Numbered from the stretch's first letter, positions 28,043 through 36,823 are shown. The stretch: DNA of 50,795 nt from Alcaligenaceae bacterium (GCA_029263795.1 JAJUFI010000004.1:1-50795); one strand, 5' to 3'. Notes: generated by a model not told the origin, from the sequence alone. Translations and numbers: made by a program.

Positions 28043-30435
28043 CATCGGAAGTTCGTCCTCTACACGTTGTACACATCATCACCGGCCTAGGGCAGGGTGG
28101 GGCGGAGACTGTTCTGCATCGCCTGGTTACCGCGCCCGGCCAGCAGGCTGTGCATACGGTGATATCGATGGGCGACGAAGGCGTTTTTGGTGAGAGGCTG
28201 CGCCAGGCGGGAATCAATGTTCATGCGCTGCACATGAAGGGTTCGGCTGCTGCGGCGGTCAAGGGTGCGTGGCAGCTGCTGCGCTTGCTGCGCAGCCTGC
28301 ACCCTGACGTGGTACAGACCTGGATGTACCATGCAGATCTGGTTGGGGGCGTCACCGCCCGGCTCGCAGGCTACAAGGCCGTGGCATGGGGCATACGCAA
28401 TTCGGGGGCTGATCTGCAGCACGGCAGCCGCAGCGCGAGGGTCATCGCGTGGATGTGTGCGCGGCTTTCGCGCTGGGTACCGGGCGTCATCGTCGCCTGT
28501 GCTGAGGAGGCCGCCAGACGCCATCGCGAGATGGGCTACGACCCGGACCGCATGTTGGTCATTCCAAATGGCTACGACTTGTCCGCCTGGGGCCCCGACC
28601 CGCAGGTACGCGAGGAAATGCGTCGCGACTGGAATGTTGAGGCTGACACTCTCCTGGTCGGCAGTGTCGCGCGCTGGAACCCGCTCAAGGATCATGACAC
28701 CCTGCTTGCGGCCCTGGCTCTGGTTGCAAAGCAGCATCCGGGCGTCAAGTGTGTGCTGGTGGGCGAAGGTATGGAAGCGGGGAATCGCAAGCTGGCGGCA
28801 TTGCTCCACCACCATGGCGTGGCCGACCGTGTGGTGCTGCTGGGTCGCCGCAACGATATCTCCCGAATATTGCCGGCTCTGGACGTCTACGTGCTCTCCA
28901 GCCGGGCGGAAGGCTTTCCCAATGTGGTGGCGGAAGCCATGGCCTCCGGGTTGCCCTGCGTCGTGACGGATGTCGGCGACGCAGCCCGCATTGTGGGTGA
29001 CGCCGGCTGGGTGGTGCCTCCGCGCCAGCCTGCAGCTCTGGCACAGGCTGTGACGGGCGCGCTTGCGTTGCTTGGCTCACCGGAAGGTCGTGAGGAATAC
29101 CGTGTACGCTGCGAACGGGGCAGGCGTTTCGTCGAAGACAACTTCGGCCTCGAAACCATGCGCAAGCGTTATCAGAATGTCTGGGCGCGACTGGCTGCAG
29201 ACTACCCGGTTCCCCACCCACATGTCTCCGCGGCCCCCGGGCCCCGGGACGACTTCCCCCCCCGGGGGGGCGTGGCGGGAGCGGCCACACCCCGGCTGCT
29301 TTTTCTTGTGAACAACCCCGCATTCTTCCTGTCTCACCGCCTACCCATTGCGCTCGGCGCACGTGCGGCGGGGTATGAAGTCCATGTTGCAACCATGGAT
29401 GGGCCTTCTGTAGCCGTGATACGCGAGCATGGTTTCACCCACCATGTGGTGCCCATGACCCGCAGTGGCCGCCAGCCCCTGCAGGAGCTGAAAAGTCTGG
29501 TGGCGTTCTGGCGGCTGTTCCGTCGCCTCAAGCCGGACCTTGTGCATGCCGTCACCATCAAGCCCGTGCTTTACGGCGGAATTGCCGCCAGGCTGGCGGG
29601 TGTGCCTGCTTATGTGGCGGCGGTGTCGGGCCTGGGGTTCATCTTCATGCGCAAGGAGAAAGGCCCGGACCCGCTGCGCATCGCGGCCACCGTGCTTTAC
29701 CGGCTTGCCCTGGGACACCGCAACAGCCGCGTCATCTTCCAGAACCATAGTGACCGGGAAGAACTCAGGCGCGCAGGCGTGGTGCAGGCCGGGCAATCCG
29801 TGATGATTCGGGGCTCTGGTGTGGACCTGTCGGCCTATGTGCCGGTTCCAGAGCCGGAAGGGCCGCCCATCGCCATCATGGTCGCCCGTCTGCTCAAGGA
29901 CAAGGGGGTCCTGGAATACGTCGAGGCGGCGCACCTCACAGTCGGCCACCCCAGCGGTCTGCGCTGGCTGCTGGTGGGAGCACCGGACCCAGGCAACCCG
30001 GCCAGCATTACGGACGCCGAATTCCGTGCCTGGCAGCAGGAGGGCGTGGTGGAGTGCCTGGGTGAGCGTGAGGACATCGCCGAGCTGTATCAGCAGGCAC
30101 ACATTGCTGTTCTGCCTTCCTATCGCGAAGGCTTGCCTCGGTCACTGGTAGAGGCCGCAGCCTGCGGGCGCGCAGTGGTCACGACGGATGTTCCAGGCTG
30201 TCGCGACGCCATCGAACCCGGTGTGACCGGGATTCTGGTGCCGGTCCGCGACCCGCGAGCGCTGGCCGATGCCGTAGTTTCACTGGCGGAAGATGCTGAA
30301 TGGCGCCGCGGCATGGGCGAGGCCGGGCGCCGTCTGGCTGAGCAGGCCTTCGATATTGAGAAGGTCGTGCAGGCCCATCTCGCGGTGTACGCCCAACTGC
30401 TGGACGAGCCTGCACCGATCAGAACGGAAGGGTGA
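28039..30435 (+). CDS. Fused double family 4 glycosyltransferase
   Basis: A 798-aa protein made of two complete GT-B glycosyltransferases in one frame. Unit 1 (about residues 1-390) has HIITGLGQGGAETVLHRLV, SVARWNPLKDHDTLL and EGFPNVVAEAMASGLPC. Unit 2 (about 415-798) has FLVNNPAFFLSHRLPIALG, ARLLKDKGVLEYVEA and EGLPRSLVEAAACGRAV; it resembles PglA/CapM-like HexNAc transferases. The Pro/Gly/Arg-rich linker (about 395-417) is encoded by a GC-only stretch with C8G7 at 29256-29270. One deleted base there would end unit 1 at TGA 29309-29311. Either a real bifunctional enzyme or two genes joined by an indel. GTG start (28039), overlapping the previous stop. Confidence 0.85.
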   Translation: MTSEVRPLHVVHIITGLGQGGAETVLHRLVTAPGQQAVHTVISMGDEGVFGERLRQAGINVHALHMKGSAAAAVKGAWQLLRLLRSLHPDVVQTWMYHADLVGGVTARLAGYKAVAWGIRNSGADLQHGSRSARVIAWMCARLSRWVPGVIVACAEEAARRHREMGYDPDRMLVIPNGYDLSAWGPDPQVREEMRRDWNVEADTLLVGSVARWNPLKDHDTLLAALALVAKQHPGVKCVLVGEGMEAGNRKLAALLHHHGVADRVVLLGRRNDISRILPALDVYVLSSRAEGFPNVVAEAMASGLPCVVTDVGDAARIVGDAGWVVPPRQPAALAQAVTGALALLGSPEGREEYRVRCERGRRFVEDNFGLETMRKRYQNVWARLAADYPVPHPHVSAAPGPRDDFPPRGGVAGAATPRLLFLVNNPAFFLSHRLPIALGARAAGYEVHVATMDGPSVAVIREHGFTHHVVPMTRSGRQPLQELKSLVAFWRLFRRLKPDLVHAVTIKPVLYGGIAARLAGVPAYVAAVSGLGFIFMRKEKGPDPLRIAATVLYRLALGHRNSRVIFQNHSDREELRRAGVVQAGQSVMIRGSGVDLSAYVPVPEPEGPPIAIMVARLLKDKGVLEYVEAAHLTVGHPSGLRWLLVGAPDPGNPASITDAEFRAWQQEGVVECLGEREDIAELYQQAHIAVLPSYREGLPRSLVEAAACGRAVVTTDVPGCRDAIEPGVTGILVPVRDPRALADAVVSLAEDAEWRRGMGEAGRRLAEQAFDIEKVVQAHLAVYAQLLDEPAPIRTEG
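29256..29270 (+). repeat. C8G7 homopolymer pair at glycosyltransferase fusion junction
   Basis: Eight C (29256-29263) are directly followed by seven G (29264-29270), a near-perfect palindrome inside coding sequence. It sits between the two enzyme units of the fused glycosyltransferase, with a further C5G3C4G3 run just upstream (29234-29248). Such tracts slip in replication and also cause sequencing errors. Confidence 0.95.
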
Positions 30436-31810
30436 GGCCCGGTTTCAGGGTGAGCAGGGCCTGACGGAACTCCCCTTTGATCCGGTCCAGCGCTTCCTGG
30501 GTCTCGGCTTCGAAGCGCAGCACCACCACCGGCGTGGTGTTGGAGGGACGCGCCAGGCCGAACCCATCGGGGTATTCGGCGCGCACACCGTCTATGGTGA
30601 TGAGTTCCGTCGCAGTGGGGAAGCGCCCGTCTTTCTGCAGGGTGGCGATAAGAGCATGAGGCTCGCCTTCCTGCATTTCTATCTTCAGTTCAGGTGTTGA
30701 TACGTCTTGGGGAAGCGCCTCGAGAACGGCGGAAGGGTCTGCATGTTCGGAAAGAATTTCGAGCAGACGGGTACCGGTATAGAGGCCGTCGTCAAAACCG
30801 AACCAGCGTTCCTTGAAGAAAATGTGGCCGCTCATCTCGCCGGCCAGTGGCGCGCCGGTTTCCGCCAGCTTGGCCTTGATCAGGGAGTGGCCGGTCTGCC
30901 ACATCAGCGGGGTGCCCCCGGCGGCGCGAACGGCGCGCGCTACGTGGCGACTGCATTTCACGTCAAAAATGATGGTGGCGCCCGGAACACGTTTCAGTAC
31001 ATCCTGAGCGCACAGAATGAGCTGGCGGTCCGGCCAGATGATCTGCCCTGACTTGGTTACCACGCCCACACGGTCGGCGTCGCCGTCGAATGCCAGGCCG
31101 AGCTCGCAATCGGTGCTCATGACGTGGCGAATCAGATCCTGCAGATTGTGCGGGTCGGCGGGGTCCGGATGGTGATTCGGGAAGGTGCCGTCCACTTCGC
31201 AGAAGAGGGTGTCCACTTCACAACCGATCGCGCGAAACAGCTGTTCCGCAATGACACCACCTACGCCGTTACCGCAATCCAGTGCGATGCGCATGGGGCG
31301 CTTCAGCTTGAGATCGCCCACAATGCGCCGAATGTATTCCGGCTTGATGTCCAGAGGCTTGCGCTGCCCGGGTTGCGCGTTTTCCGGGGCATTTTCCCCC
31401 AGGGATTCCATGAGGGTGCGCAAGGCCTGAATGTCGGGCCCATAAAGGGTTCGGCCTGCGAGCATCATCTTGAAGCCGTTGTAATCCGGAGGGTTATGGC
31501 TGCCCGTGATGGCAATGCCCGAACCGCTTCCCTGCACATGCGCCGTGAAATAAACCAGCGGGGTGGGGACCATGCCGATATCGACAGTGTCCATGCCTTC
31601 GGCGTTGGCACCTGCATGCAGTGCGTCAGCGAGCGCGGGGCTGCTGAGCCGGCCGTCATAGCCGATCACCAGGCTTGCCACGCCCTGTTCGCGAGCCTGG
31701 ATGGCCAGTGCCCGGCCCAGCAGGTGGGCAAAATCGGGGTTGAGCTGTTCGGGAACGATGCCGCGAATGTCGTAGGCCTTGAAGACGGCAGATGGCAGTG
31801 ATGTGGTCAC
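30419..31810 (-). CDS. Phosphomannomutase/phosphoglucomutase (AlgC-like)
   Basis: Alpha-D-phosphohexomutase interconverting hexose 6- and 1-phosphates, supplying mannose-1-P or glucose-1-P for nucleotide sugars. The phosphoserine is in ITGSHNPPDYNGFK. The Mg site is DGDADR (FDGDADRVGVV), sugar specificity is set by GEMSGHIFF, and the phosphate loop is RPSNTTPVVVLRFE. With GTG 31810 and AGGA ten bases upstream the protein is 463 aa, the length of P. aeruginosa AlgC; the frame reaches 31927 without conserved residues. Its 3' end overlaps that of the convergent fused glycosyltransferase by 17 bases, with no terminator visible between. Confidence 0.92.
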   Translation of the reverse strand: MTTSLPSAVFKAYDIRGIVPEQLNPDFAHLLGRALAIQAREQGVASLVIGYDGRLSSPALADALHAGANAEGMDTVDIGMVPTPLVYFTAHVQGSGSGIAITGSHNPPDYNGFKMMLAGRTLYGPDIQALRTLMESLGENAPENAQPGQRKPLDIKPEYIRRIVGDLKLKRPMRIALDCGNGVGGVIAEQLFRAIGCEVDTLFCEVDGTFPNHHPDPADPHNLQDLIRHVMSTDCELGLAFDGDADRVGVVTKSGQIIWPDRQLILCAQDVLKRVPGATIIFDVKCSRHVARAVRAAGGTPLMWQTGHSLIKAKLAETGAPLAGEMSGHIFFKERWFGFDDGLYTGTRLLEILSEHADPSAVLEALPQDVSTPELKIEMQEGEPHALIATLQKDGRFPTATELITIDGVRAEYPDGFGLARPSNTTPVVVLRFEAETQEALDRIKGEFRQALLTLKPGLTLPF

Positions 31811-31913
31811 GAGTGAAATCCTGTTTAGACGGAACGATGGCGCGCGGCAGAAAACATGCCGGTGAGTATCGCAGACGCAGCAAGCTGCAGCGCGGCCATA
31901 ATATCGTGACAGC

Positions 31914-31974
31914 GAATGTGATGCCACCCCACCCGGACTACGGCCGGGCCGAATCTGGGCGGGTGGTCACATTC
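31914..31974 (-). terminator. Imperfect inverted repeat at the amidase 3' end
   Basis: GAATGTGA plus CCACCC (31914-31921, 31924-31929) pair with GGGTGG plus TCACATTC (31961-31974), with a two-base bulge and a GC-rich loop holding another small hairpin (CCGGACTACGGCCGG). It overlaps the amidase stop codon. It lacks a T-run, so it would be a weak or Rho-assisted terminator or an mRNA-stabilising end for the tctC-amidase transcript. Confidence 0.4.
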
Positions 31975-33307
31975 AGGCCTTGAGGGGTGGCACTTTGCGG
32001 TTGCGCCTGTCCAGGCAGGCATGGAGCACCTCTGCCCAGGCCAGCAAGGCCAGATCTTTGCCGGGTTTGCCCACGCACTGTACGCCCAGCGGCAGGCCAT
32101 TGGCTGCTTCCGCAAGCGGCAGATGAACGCAGGGCCAGCCCAGCAGGGACCAGGTCCGGTTGAATATTGATGAGCCCGTACTGGCATGCCCAAGAGGTGC
32201 CGGGCCGGGTGCGCTGGGTGTGAGGATGATGTCGTATTCCTCCAACCGCCCCTGCCATTGGCCGCGCAGCTCTTCGCGTCTGACCAGTAGTTCACCATGT
32301 TCGCCGGCGCTGATCGCAAGCCCCTGCCGTATGAAGTCCCGAGTGATCGGGCGCAGGGCGCTTTCTTCCGACTGCAGCACCGGCAGCAGGCCACGGGCCA
32401 CCTCATATTGCATGATGCCGCCATGAACAGGCAATGCCGCCAGGAAGAGTTCCCCAGCGTCCGGCCATTCAACACATGCACCATGGGCGGCCAGGTCGTC
32501 AGCTGCCTGCTTGAGTACAGCGAAGGTGCACGGGTCGAGTTCCCCGACCTGAGTGGCCGGCAATACAGCCACCCGCAAACCCTCCGGATCCCGGGCTTGA
32601 GCCTCATTCCTGTGGCCCACCACGGCGGCCGCGGTTGCGCCGCTTGACGTGGTTTCATCTCCAGCCTGGCCTACCGTGTATGCAGCGGAATCATCCGAGC
32701 TGTCCCAGGGATGGGTGTTCTGCATGAACACCGCGGCCACCTTCCGGCACAGGGCAACCTCACGCGTGAACCAGCCTATGGTGTCCAGAGTGTCGCTCAA
32801 CACCAGCATGCCGGTACGGGGCACCAGACCGAAGCTCGGCTTGAAACCCACCACACCATTGAAGGCGGCAGGACGAATGATTGAGCCTCCGGTTTGCGTA
32901 CCCAGAGCCATGGGAACCATTCCTGCGGCGACAGCGGCGGCCGAACCGCTGGAGGAGCCACCGGGCGTATGTTCCAGGTTCCACGGGTTGCGCGTCGGCC
33001 CCGGTGCCATCACGGCAAATTCGGCCGTGACCGTTTTCCCCACCGGCCGGGCGCCTGCCTGACGCAGCATGGCAACGCAGGCAGCGTCGAAGCGCGCCGG
33101 TGTCGGGCCTAACAGAGCAGCTCCGTGACCGGTGGGCATGCCGCGGACATCGATGACATCCTTGACGCCGAAGGGCATGTCTCCAAGAGGGGAGGGGGCG
33201 GCACCCTGCGGTGGCTGGGCCGCCACTCCCGGTGCTAGATAGGCCCAGGCCCTTATTTCCTGGTCCTGTTCAGCGAGTTCAGAGTAAGCAGTTTCTGAAG
33301 CGATCAT
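31973..33307 (-). CDS. Amidase signature family amidohydrolase
   Basis: Amidase signature enzyme, 444 aa, hydrolysing a carboxamide. The Ser-cisSer-Lys triad is visible: Lys49 in MPFGVKDVID, the cis-Ser in TPGGSSSGSAAAVA (about 115-128) and the nucleophile Ser142 in GTQTGGSIIRPA. The substrate is unknown. ATG 33307 and a TTG three codons upstream are equivalent; neither has a clear ribosome site. It lies 18 bases after the Bug receptor gene, so the pair forms one transcript: the receptor may bind the amide or its acid product. No signal peptide, so it acts in the cytoplasm. Confidence 0.9.
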   Translation of the reverse strand: MIASETAYSELAEQDQEIRAWAYLAPGVAAQPPQGAAPSPLGDMPFGVKDVIDVRGMPTGHGAALLGPTPARFDAACVAMLRQAGARPVGKTVTAEFAVMAPGPTRNPWNLEHTPGGSSSGSAAAVAAGMVPMALGTQTGGSIIRPAAFNGVVGFKPSFGLVPRTGMLVLSDTLDTIGWFTREVALCRKVAAVFMQNTHPWDSSDDSAAYTVGQAGDETTSSGATAAAVVGHRNEAQARDPEGLRVAVLPATQVGELDPCTFAVLKQAADDLAAHGACVEWPDAGELFLAALPVHGGIMQYEVARGLLPVLQSEESALRPITRDFIRQGLAISAGEHGELLVRREELRGQWQGRLEEYDIILTPSAPGPAPLGHASTGSSIFNRTWSLLGWPCVHLPLAEAANGLPLGVQCVGKPGKDLALLAWAEVLHACLDRRNRKVPPLKA

Positions 33308-33325
33308 GTTGTGCAACAGCCCGGC

Positions 33326-34315
33326 TTATTGCACAGTGATGCCCTGATTGCGGATGAGCTCACCCCACAGCGCTGATTCATTCTTGATGAATTGTTTGAA
33401 TTCCTCGGGTGTGCCGCCGGCCACTTCGGCCCCCTGGGTTTCCACTACCTTGCGGTACTCAGGGTTCTGTAGTGCCTTGTTGACAGCATCGTTCAGTGTG
33501 TTGAGCACGTCTTCGGGAATGCCGGCAGGCGCAACAACACCGAACCAGTTGGAACCAACCAGATCAATGCCGAGTTCCTTGAAAGTGGGCAGATCGGGGA
33601 GTGCGGGAATGCGCTCTTCTGTGGAAATCGCCAGGGCGCGGATGCGGGGATTCTCAGCCTTCAGATGAGGAATGAACAGGCTGGCAAGCTCGAGGTACAT
33701 GTCAACGTTACCGCCCATGAGGTCGTTTACTGCGGGAGCTCCGCCACGGTAGGGAACGTGAATGGCCTCAAAACCGGCGCGCTGTTTGAACAGCTCGGAA
33801 ATCAGGTGGGAAGCACCGCCCGCTCCGGTGGAGGCGTAATTGAGCTTGTCCGGGTTGGCCCTTGCGTCCTTGAGCAATTCCTCTGCGGACTGGTAGGGAG
33901 ACTGGGTGTTCACCGCGAGTACCATACCGCCGCGCTCGATCAGGGCGATGGGCTGGATGTCTTTCTCGGGGTCATAGGGCAGGGTGTCACCGTACAGCGA
34001 CTTGTTGATGGCCATGGGTGCGAAGTTGCCCAGGCCGATGGTGTAGCCGTCTGGTTTGGAACGGGCAATCTGCGAAGTGCCGATATTGCCGCTGGCACCG
34101 GGACGGTTTTCAACCACCACGGGTACGCCGAGTGTCTCGGACATGTGCTGTGCGAGCTGGCGTGAGCGCGTATCGGAGCTGCCGCCCGCTGCGTAGGGCA
34201 CGATGAAGGTTATGGGCTTGGATGGATAGCGATCCTGGGCAACTGCCAGCGCAGGAATGGCGAGCGCGACGGCGGAAAGCGCCGTAACGAACGATTTTTT
34301 GGTGATTTTGAACAT
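33326..34315 (-). CDS. Tripartite tricarboxylate transporter (Bug/TctC) solute-binding protein
   Basis: Periplasmic receptor of the Bug family, 329 aa. The signal peptide MFKITKKSFVTALSAVALAI continues to AVAQ, with cleavage probably after AVA. The mature N terminus YPSKPITFIVPYAAGGSSDTRSR is the family hallmark, and ENRPGASGNIGTSQIARSKPDGYT follows. I chose ATG 34315, which has GAGG eight bases upstream; ATG 34321 overlaps that site. No TctA/TctB membrane genes are next to it, as is common for the many orphan Bug proteins in Alcaligenaceae. It is divergent from a LysR gene that probably controls it. Confidence 0.92.
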   Translation of the reverse strand: MFKITKKSFVTALSAVALAIPALAVAQDRYPSKPITFIVPYAAGGSSDTRSRQLAQHMSETLGVPVVVENRPGASGNIGTSQIARSKPDGYTIGLGNFAPMAINKSLYGDTLPYDPEKDIQPIALIERGGMVLAVNTQSPYQSAEELLKDARANPDKLNYASTGAGGASHLISELFKQRAGFEAIHVPYRGGAPAVNDLMGGNVDMYLELASLFIPHLKAENPRIRALAISTEERIPALPDLPTFKELGIDLVGSNWFGVVAPAGIPEDVLNTLNDAVNKALQNPEYRKVVETQGAEVAGGTPEEFKQFIKNESALWGELIRNQGITVQ

Positions 34316-34388
34316 TTGCATTCCCTCGTGAGTAGGGCGAAGTGAAAACGGCCGGCAGTGGTGGTCTGCCGATGTCCCTAGCCTGGGC

Positions 34389-34417
34389 ATCATAGGTAGC
34401 CATTATTAGGTTGTCTA
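34389..34417 (-). promoter_or_regulatory. Promoter of the tctC-amidase unit
   Basis: On the minus strand: -35 TAGACA (34417-34412), 17-base spacer, -10 TATGAT (34394-34389). The start is expected about 34382, giving a leader of about 65 bases before the receptor ATG. The -35 lies inside the LysR-type palindrome at 34405-34419. Confidence 0.6.
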
Positions 34418-34419
34418 AT
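34405..34419. promoter_or_regulatory. LysR-type regulator binding palindrome
   Basis: A perfect palindrome ATTAG-N5-CTAAT, which includes the T-N11-A core of LysR-type sites, lies in the 144-base gap between the divergent receptor and lysR genes, 41 bases before the lysR start. It overlaps the -35 of the receptor promoter, so binding there could both control that promoter and autoregulate lysR. Confidence 0.6.
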
Positions 34420-34459
34420 TCGATTTTCAGGTTAAATTGATATTTTTGGCGACCTGATC

Positions 34460-35371
34460 ATGGCCATGCTGGATATCCGACTGCTCAAATGTTTTGCCGT
34501 GGTGGCAGAGGAGCTGCACTTCGGACGCGCCGCCGACCGCCTCTACATGACTCAACCACCACTGAGCCAGAACATACGCAAGCTTGAAGCCGAGCTTGGC
34601 GTACCCTTGTTGTTGCGCAATACCCGATCAGTGCGTCTGACCGCTGCAGGTGAAGAACTCAAGCGCCGCATTGCAATCATCGAGCGGGAAATGGCGGCTG
34701 CACGCCAGGCGGTTGCCCGCGTTCACAGGGGAGAGCAGGGTCATCTCAGCATCGGCATCACGCCGAGCGCAGCCTATTCCTCGTTTTCTTCCTGTCTCTA
34801 CGCATTTCGTCAACAGTATCCGGAAGTGGCGGTGGAAGTAGCGGAAATGAACTCGAGCGAGATGCCGGACGCCCTTCGGCGGGGCAGCCTGGATCTTGCA
34901 CTCATGCGTCCTACGTATGCAGATACGGACCTGCTGCCTGAACGGGTGCTGGCTGAGCCGCTGGTGTTGGCGGTGCGCCGCGACCACCCCCTTGCCGCAT
35001 CCTACCCGCAAGGGGTGCCACTGGCAGAGGCCTTGCGCCGCCCACTGGTGGGCTATTCGCGCAGCACCTCACGCTATTTCCACACCATGCTCCAGACCCT
35101 TGCTCGCAAGGCCAATGTGGTTCCAAATGTGGTGCAGGAGAGCATGATTCCCACCGTGCTGGCACTCGTTGAAGCCGGCATTGCCGGTGCCATCGTTCCG
35201 GCCAACCTGAGCAGGGCCCGTTTTGATACGCTTGTTTACCTGCCCTTGCAGGGCTGTGGTGGCGTGGAGGCAGAGCTGCTGCTGGCCAGGGCGCCCGGGC
35301 AGCAGAACACGGCAGTCGACAACTTTCTGAGTCTGATGCGGCAATGGGGGCCCAATGCGGCCTACGGCTAA
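34460..35371 (+). CDS. LysR-family transcriptional regulator
   Basis: A 303-aa LysR-type regulator. The N-terminal winged helix-turn-helix lies at about residues 5-65 (CFAVVAEELHFGRAADRLYM, then TQPPLSQNIRKLEAELG). It is followed by a linker helix and a two-lobed effector domain (about 90-295). The HFGRAADRLYMTQPPLSQ type belongs to the benzoate/muconate-responsive CatR/BenM-like branch, so the effector may be a small aromatic or organic acid; that is inference. ATG 34460 is chosen; ATG 34466 is also possible. It is divergent from tctC-amidase, which it probably controls through the palindrome at 34405-34419. Confidence 0.9.
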   Translation: MAMLDIRLLKCFAVVAEELHFGRAADRLYMTQPPLSQNIRKLEAELGVPLLLRNTRSVRLTAAGEELKRRIAIIEREMAAARQAVARVHRGEQGHLSIGITPSAAYSSFSSCLYAFRQQYPEVAVEVAEMNSSEMPDALRRGSLDLALMRPTYADTDLLPERVLAEPLVLAVRRDHPLAASYPQGVPLAEALRRPLVGYSRSTSRYFHTMLQTLARKANVVPNVVQESMIPTVLALVEAGIAGAIVPANLSRARFDTLVYLPLQGCGGVEAELLLARAPGQQNTAVDNFLSLMRQWGPNAAYG

Positions 35372-35413
35372 AATGCTCCCCATCCTTACAACCCATATTG
35401 AGCAGGAAAGAAA

Positions 35414-36823
35414 ATGGGCTCCTTAGATGAACTCAGGCAGCTGCTGGGGACGCAGCATCTGTTGACCGGCGCAGACACCGAACCATTTGTGAATGACTGG
35501 AGGGGGCGTTACAAAGGCCAGGCCCTTGCCGTTGCGCGGCCGGGTTCAACACAGGAGCTGGCTCAGGTTGTCAAGTGGTGTGCCACTCACAAGGTGCCCA
35601 TGGTTCCCCAGGGGGGAAATACCGGCCTATGCGGCGCGGCCACGCCCGATTCCTCCGGCAGTGCCTTGGTCATTTCCATGTCGCGCATGAATGCCATTCG
35701 GTACATCGATACCGACAACGACACCATGGTGGTGGAAGCGGGCTGCGTTCTTCAGGCCGTGCAGGGGGCCGCGCGCGAGGCTGGGCGGCTTTTTCCCCTG
35801 AGCCTGGCCGCCGAGGGCAGCTGTACCCTTGGGGGAAACCTGGCCACCAACGCGGGCGGTACGCAGGTATTGCGCTACGGCAATGCCCGTGACCTGGTGC
35901 TCGGCCTCGAAGTGGTAACGCCGCAGGGCGAAATTTGGAACGGCCTGCGTGGCCTGCGCAAGGACAATACTGGGTACGACCTGCGCAACCTGTATATCGG
36001 TAGCGAAGGAACACTGGGCTTCATCACGGCGGCAAGCCTGAAGCTGTTCCCTTTGCCCGTGGCGCAATGCACCGCGCTGGTAGCCCTGAATTCAGTGAGC
36101 GATGCCGTCGCGTTGCTCGCCGCTGCGCGCAAGGGTTTTGCTGCGGCACTCACCGGCTTTGAACTGATCGCAGCCAATTGTCTGCAGGGCGTGGTTCGCA
36201 TTTATCCGGATCAGCGCATCCCCTTTGCGGGCGAGTCTGCCCAAGCGCCCTGGTTCGTGCTGATGGAATTGTCCGACAGCGAAAGCGAGGAACACGCGCG
36301 CGAGCGCTTCGAAGCAGTCATCGGTGACTGCCTGGAGCAGGGTCTGATCATCGACGCCGTCATTGCGGAGAATGTGGCCCAGAGCAAGGCACTGTGGCAT
36401 TTGCGGGAAAGCATTCCGCTGGCGGAAAAGGCGTTCGGCAAGAGTGTCAAGCACGACATCTCCGTTCCTGCCTCGCGCATGGCTGAATTCGTGGAAACCA
36501 CGAACGCCAAGCTGCAGCAGCACTTCCCTGGCGTGGAACACGTGATTTTCGGCCATCTGGGTGACGGCAACCTGCACTACAACGTGGCCCCGGGCACCGC
36601 CTTCACGGAGGAGGAACTGCTGGCGCGGCAGTCTGACATTCACGGCATCGTTCACGACCGCGTACATGAGTATCACGGGTCCATCAGCGCAGAACATGGT
36701 GTGGGGCAGCTCAAGCGGGGCTATCTGCCCCGTTACAAAGACCCTGTCGAACTGGCACTGATGCGCCGCATCAAGCAGGCGCTGGACCCTGACGGCCTGA
36801 TGAACCCGGGCAAAGTGCTGTAA
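35414..36823 (+). CDS. FAD-linked D-2-hydroxyacid dehydrogenase (GlcD / D-2-hydroxyglutarate dehydrogenase-like)
   Basis: A 469-aa flavoenzyme of the VAO/PCMH family that oxidises a D-2-hydroxy acid such as D-lactate, glycolate or D-2-hydroxyglutarate to the 2-oxo acid. The FAD-binding domain (about 35-215) includes VPQGGNTGLCGAATPD and LGGNLATNAGGTQVLRYGNARD. The C-terminal FAD-oxidase domain has the metal-site motifs HLGDGNLHYNV and SAEHGVGQLKR. RBS AGGAAAG precedes ATG 35414. It lies 42 bases after lysR on the same strand and may be read with it. Exact substrate is uncertain. It converges on the fumarylacetoacetase gene with 27 bases between stops. Confidence 0.88.
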   Translation: MGSLDELRQLLGTQHLLTGADTEPFVNDWRGRYKGQALAVARPGSTQELAQVVKWCATHKVPMVPQGGNTGLCGAATPDSSGSALVISMSRMNAIRYIDTDNDTMVVEAGCVLQAVQGAAREAGRLFPLSLAAEGSCTLGGNLATNAGGTQVLRYGNARDLVLGLEVVTPQGEIWNGLRGLRKDNTGYDLRNLYIGSEGTLGFITAASLKLFPLPVAQCTALVALNSVSDAVALLAAARKGFAAALTGFELIAANCLQGVVRIYPDQRIPFAGESAQAPWFVLMELSDSESEEHARERFEAVIGDCLEQGLIIDAVIAENVAQSKALWHLRESIPLAEKAFGKSVKHDISVPASRMAEFVETTNAKLQQHFPGVEHVIFGHLGDGNLHYNVAPGTAFTEEELLARQSDIHGIVHDRVHEYHGSISAEHGVGQLKRGYLPRYKDPVELALMRRIKQALDPDGLMNPGKVL

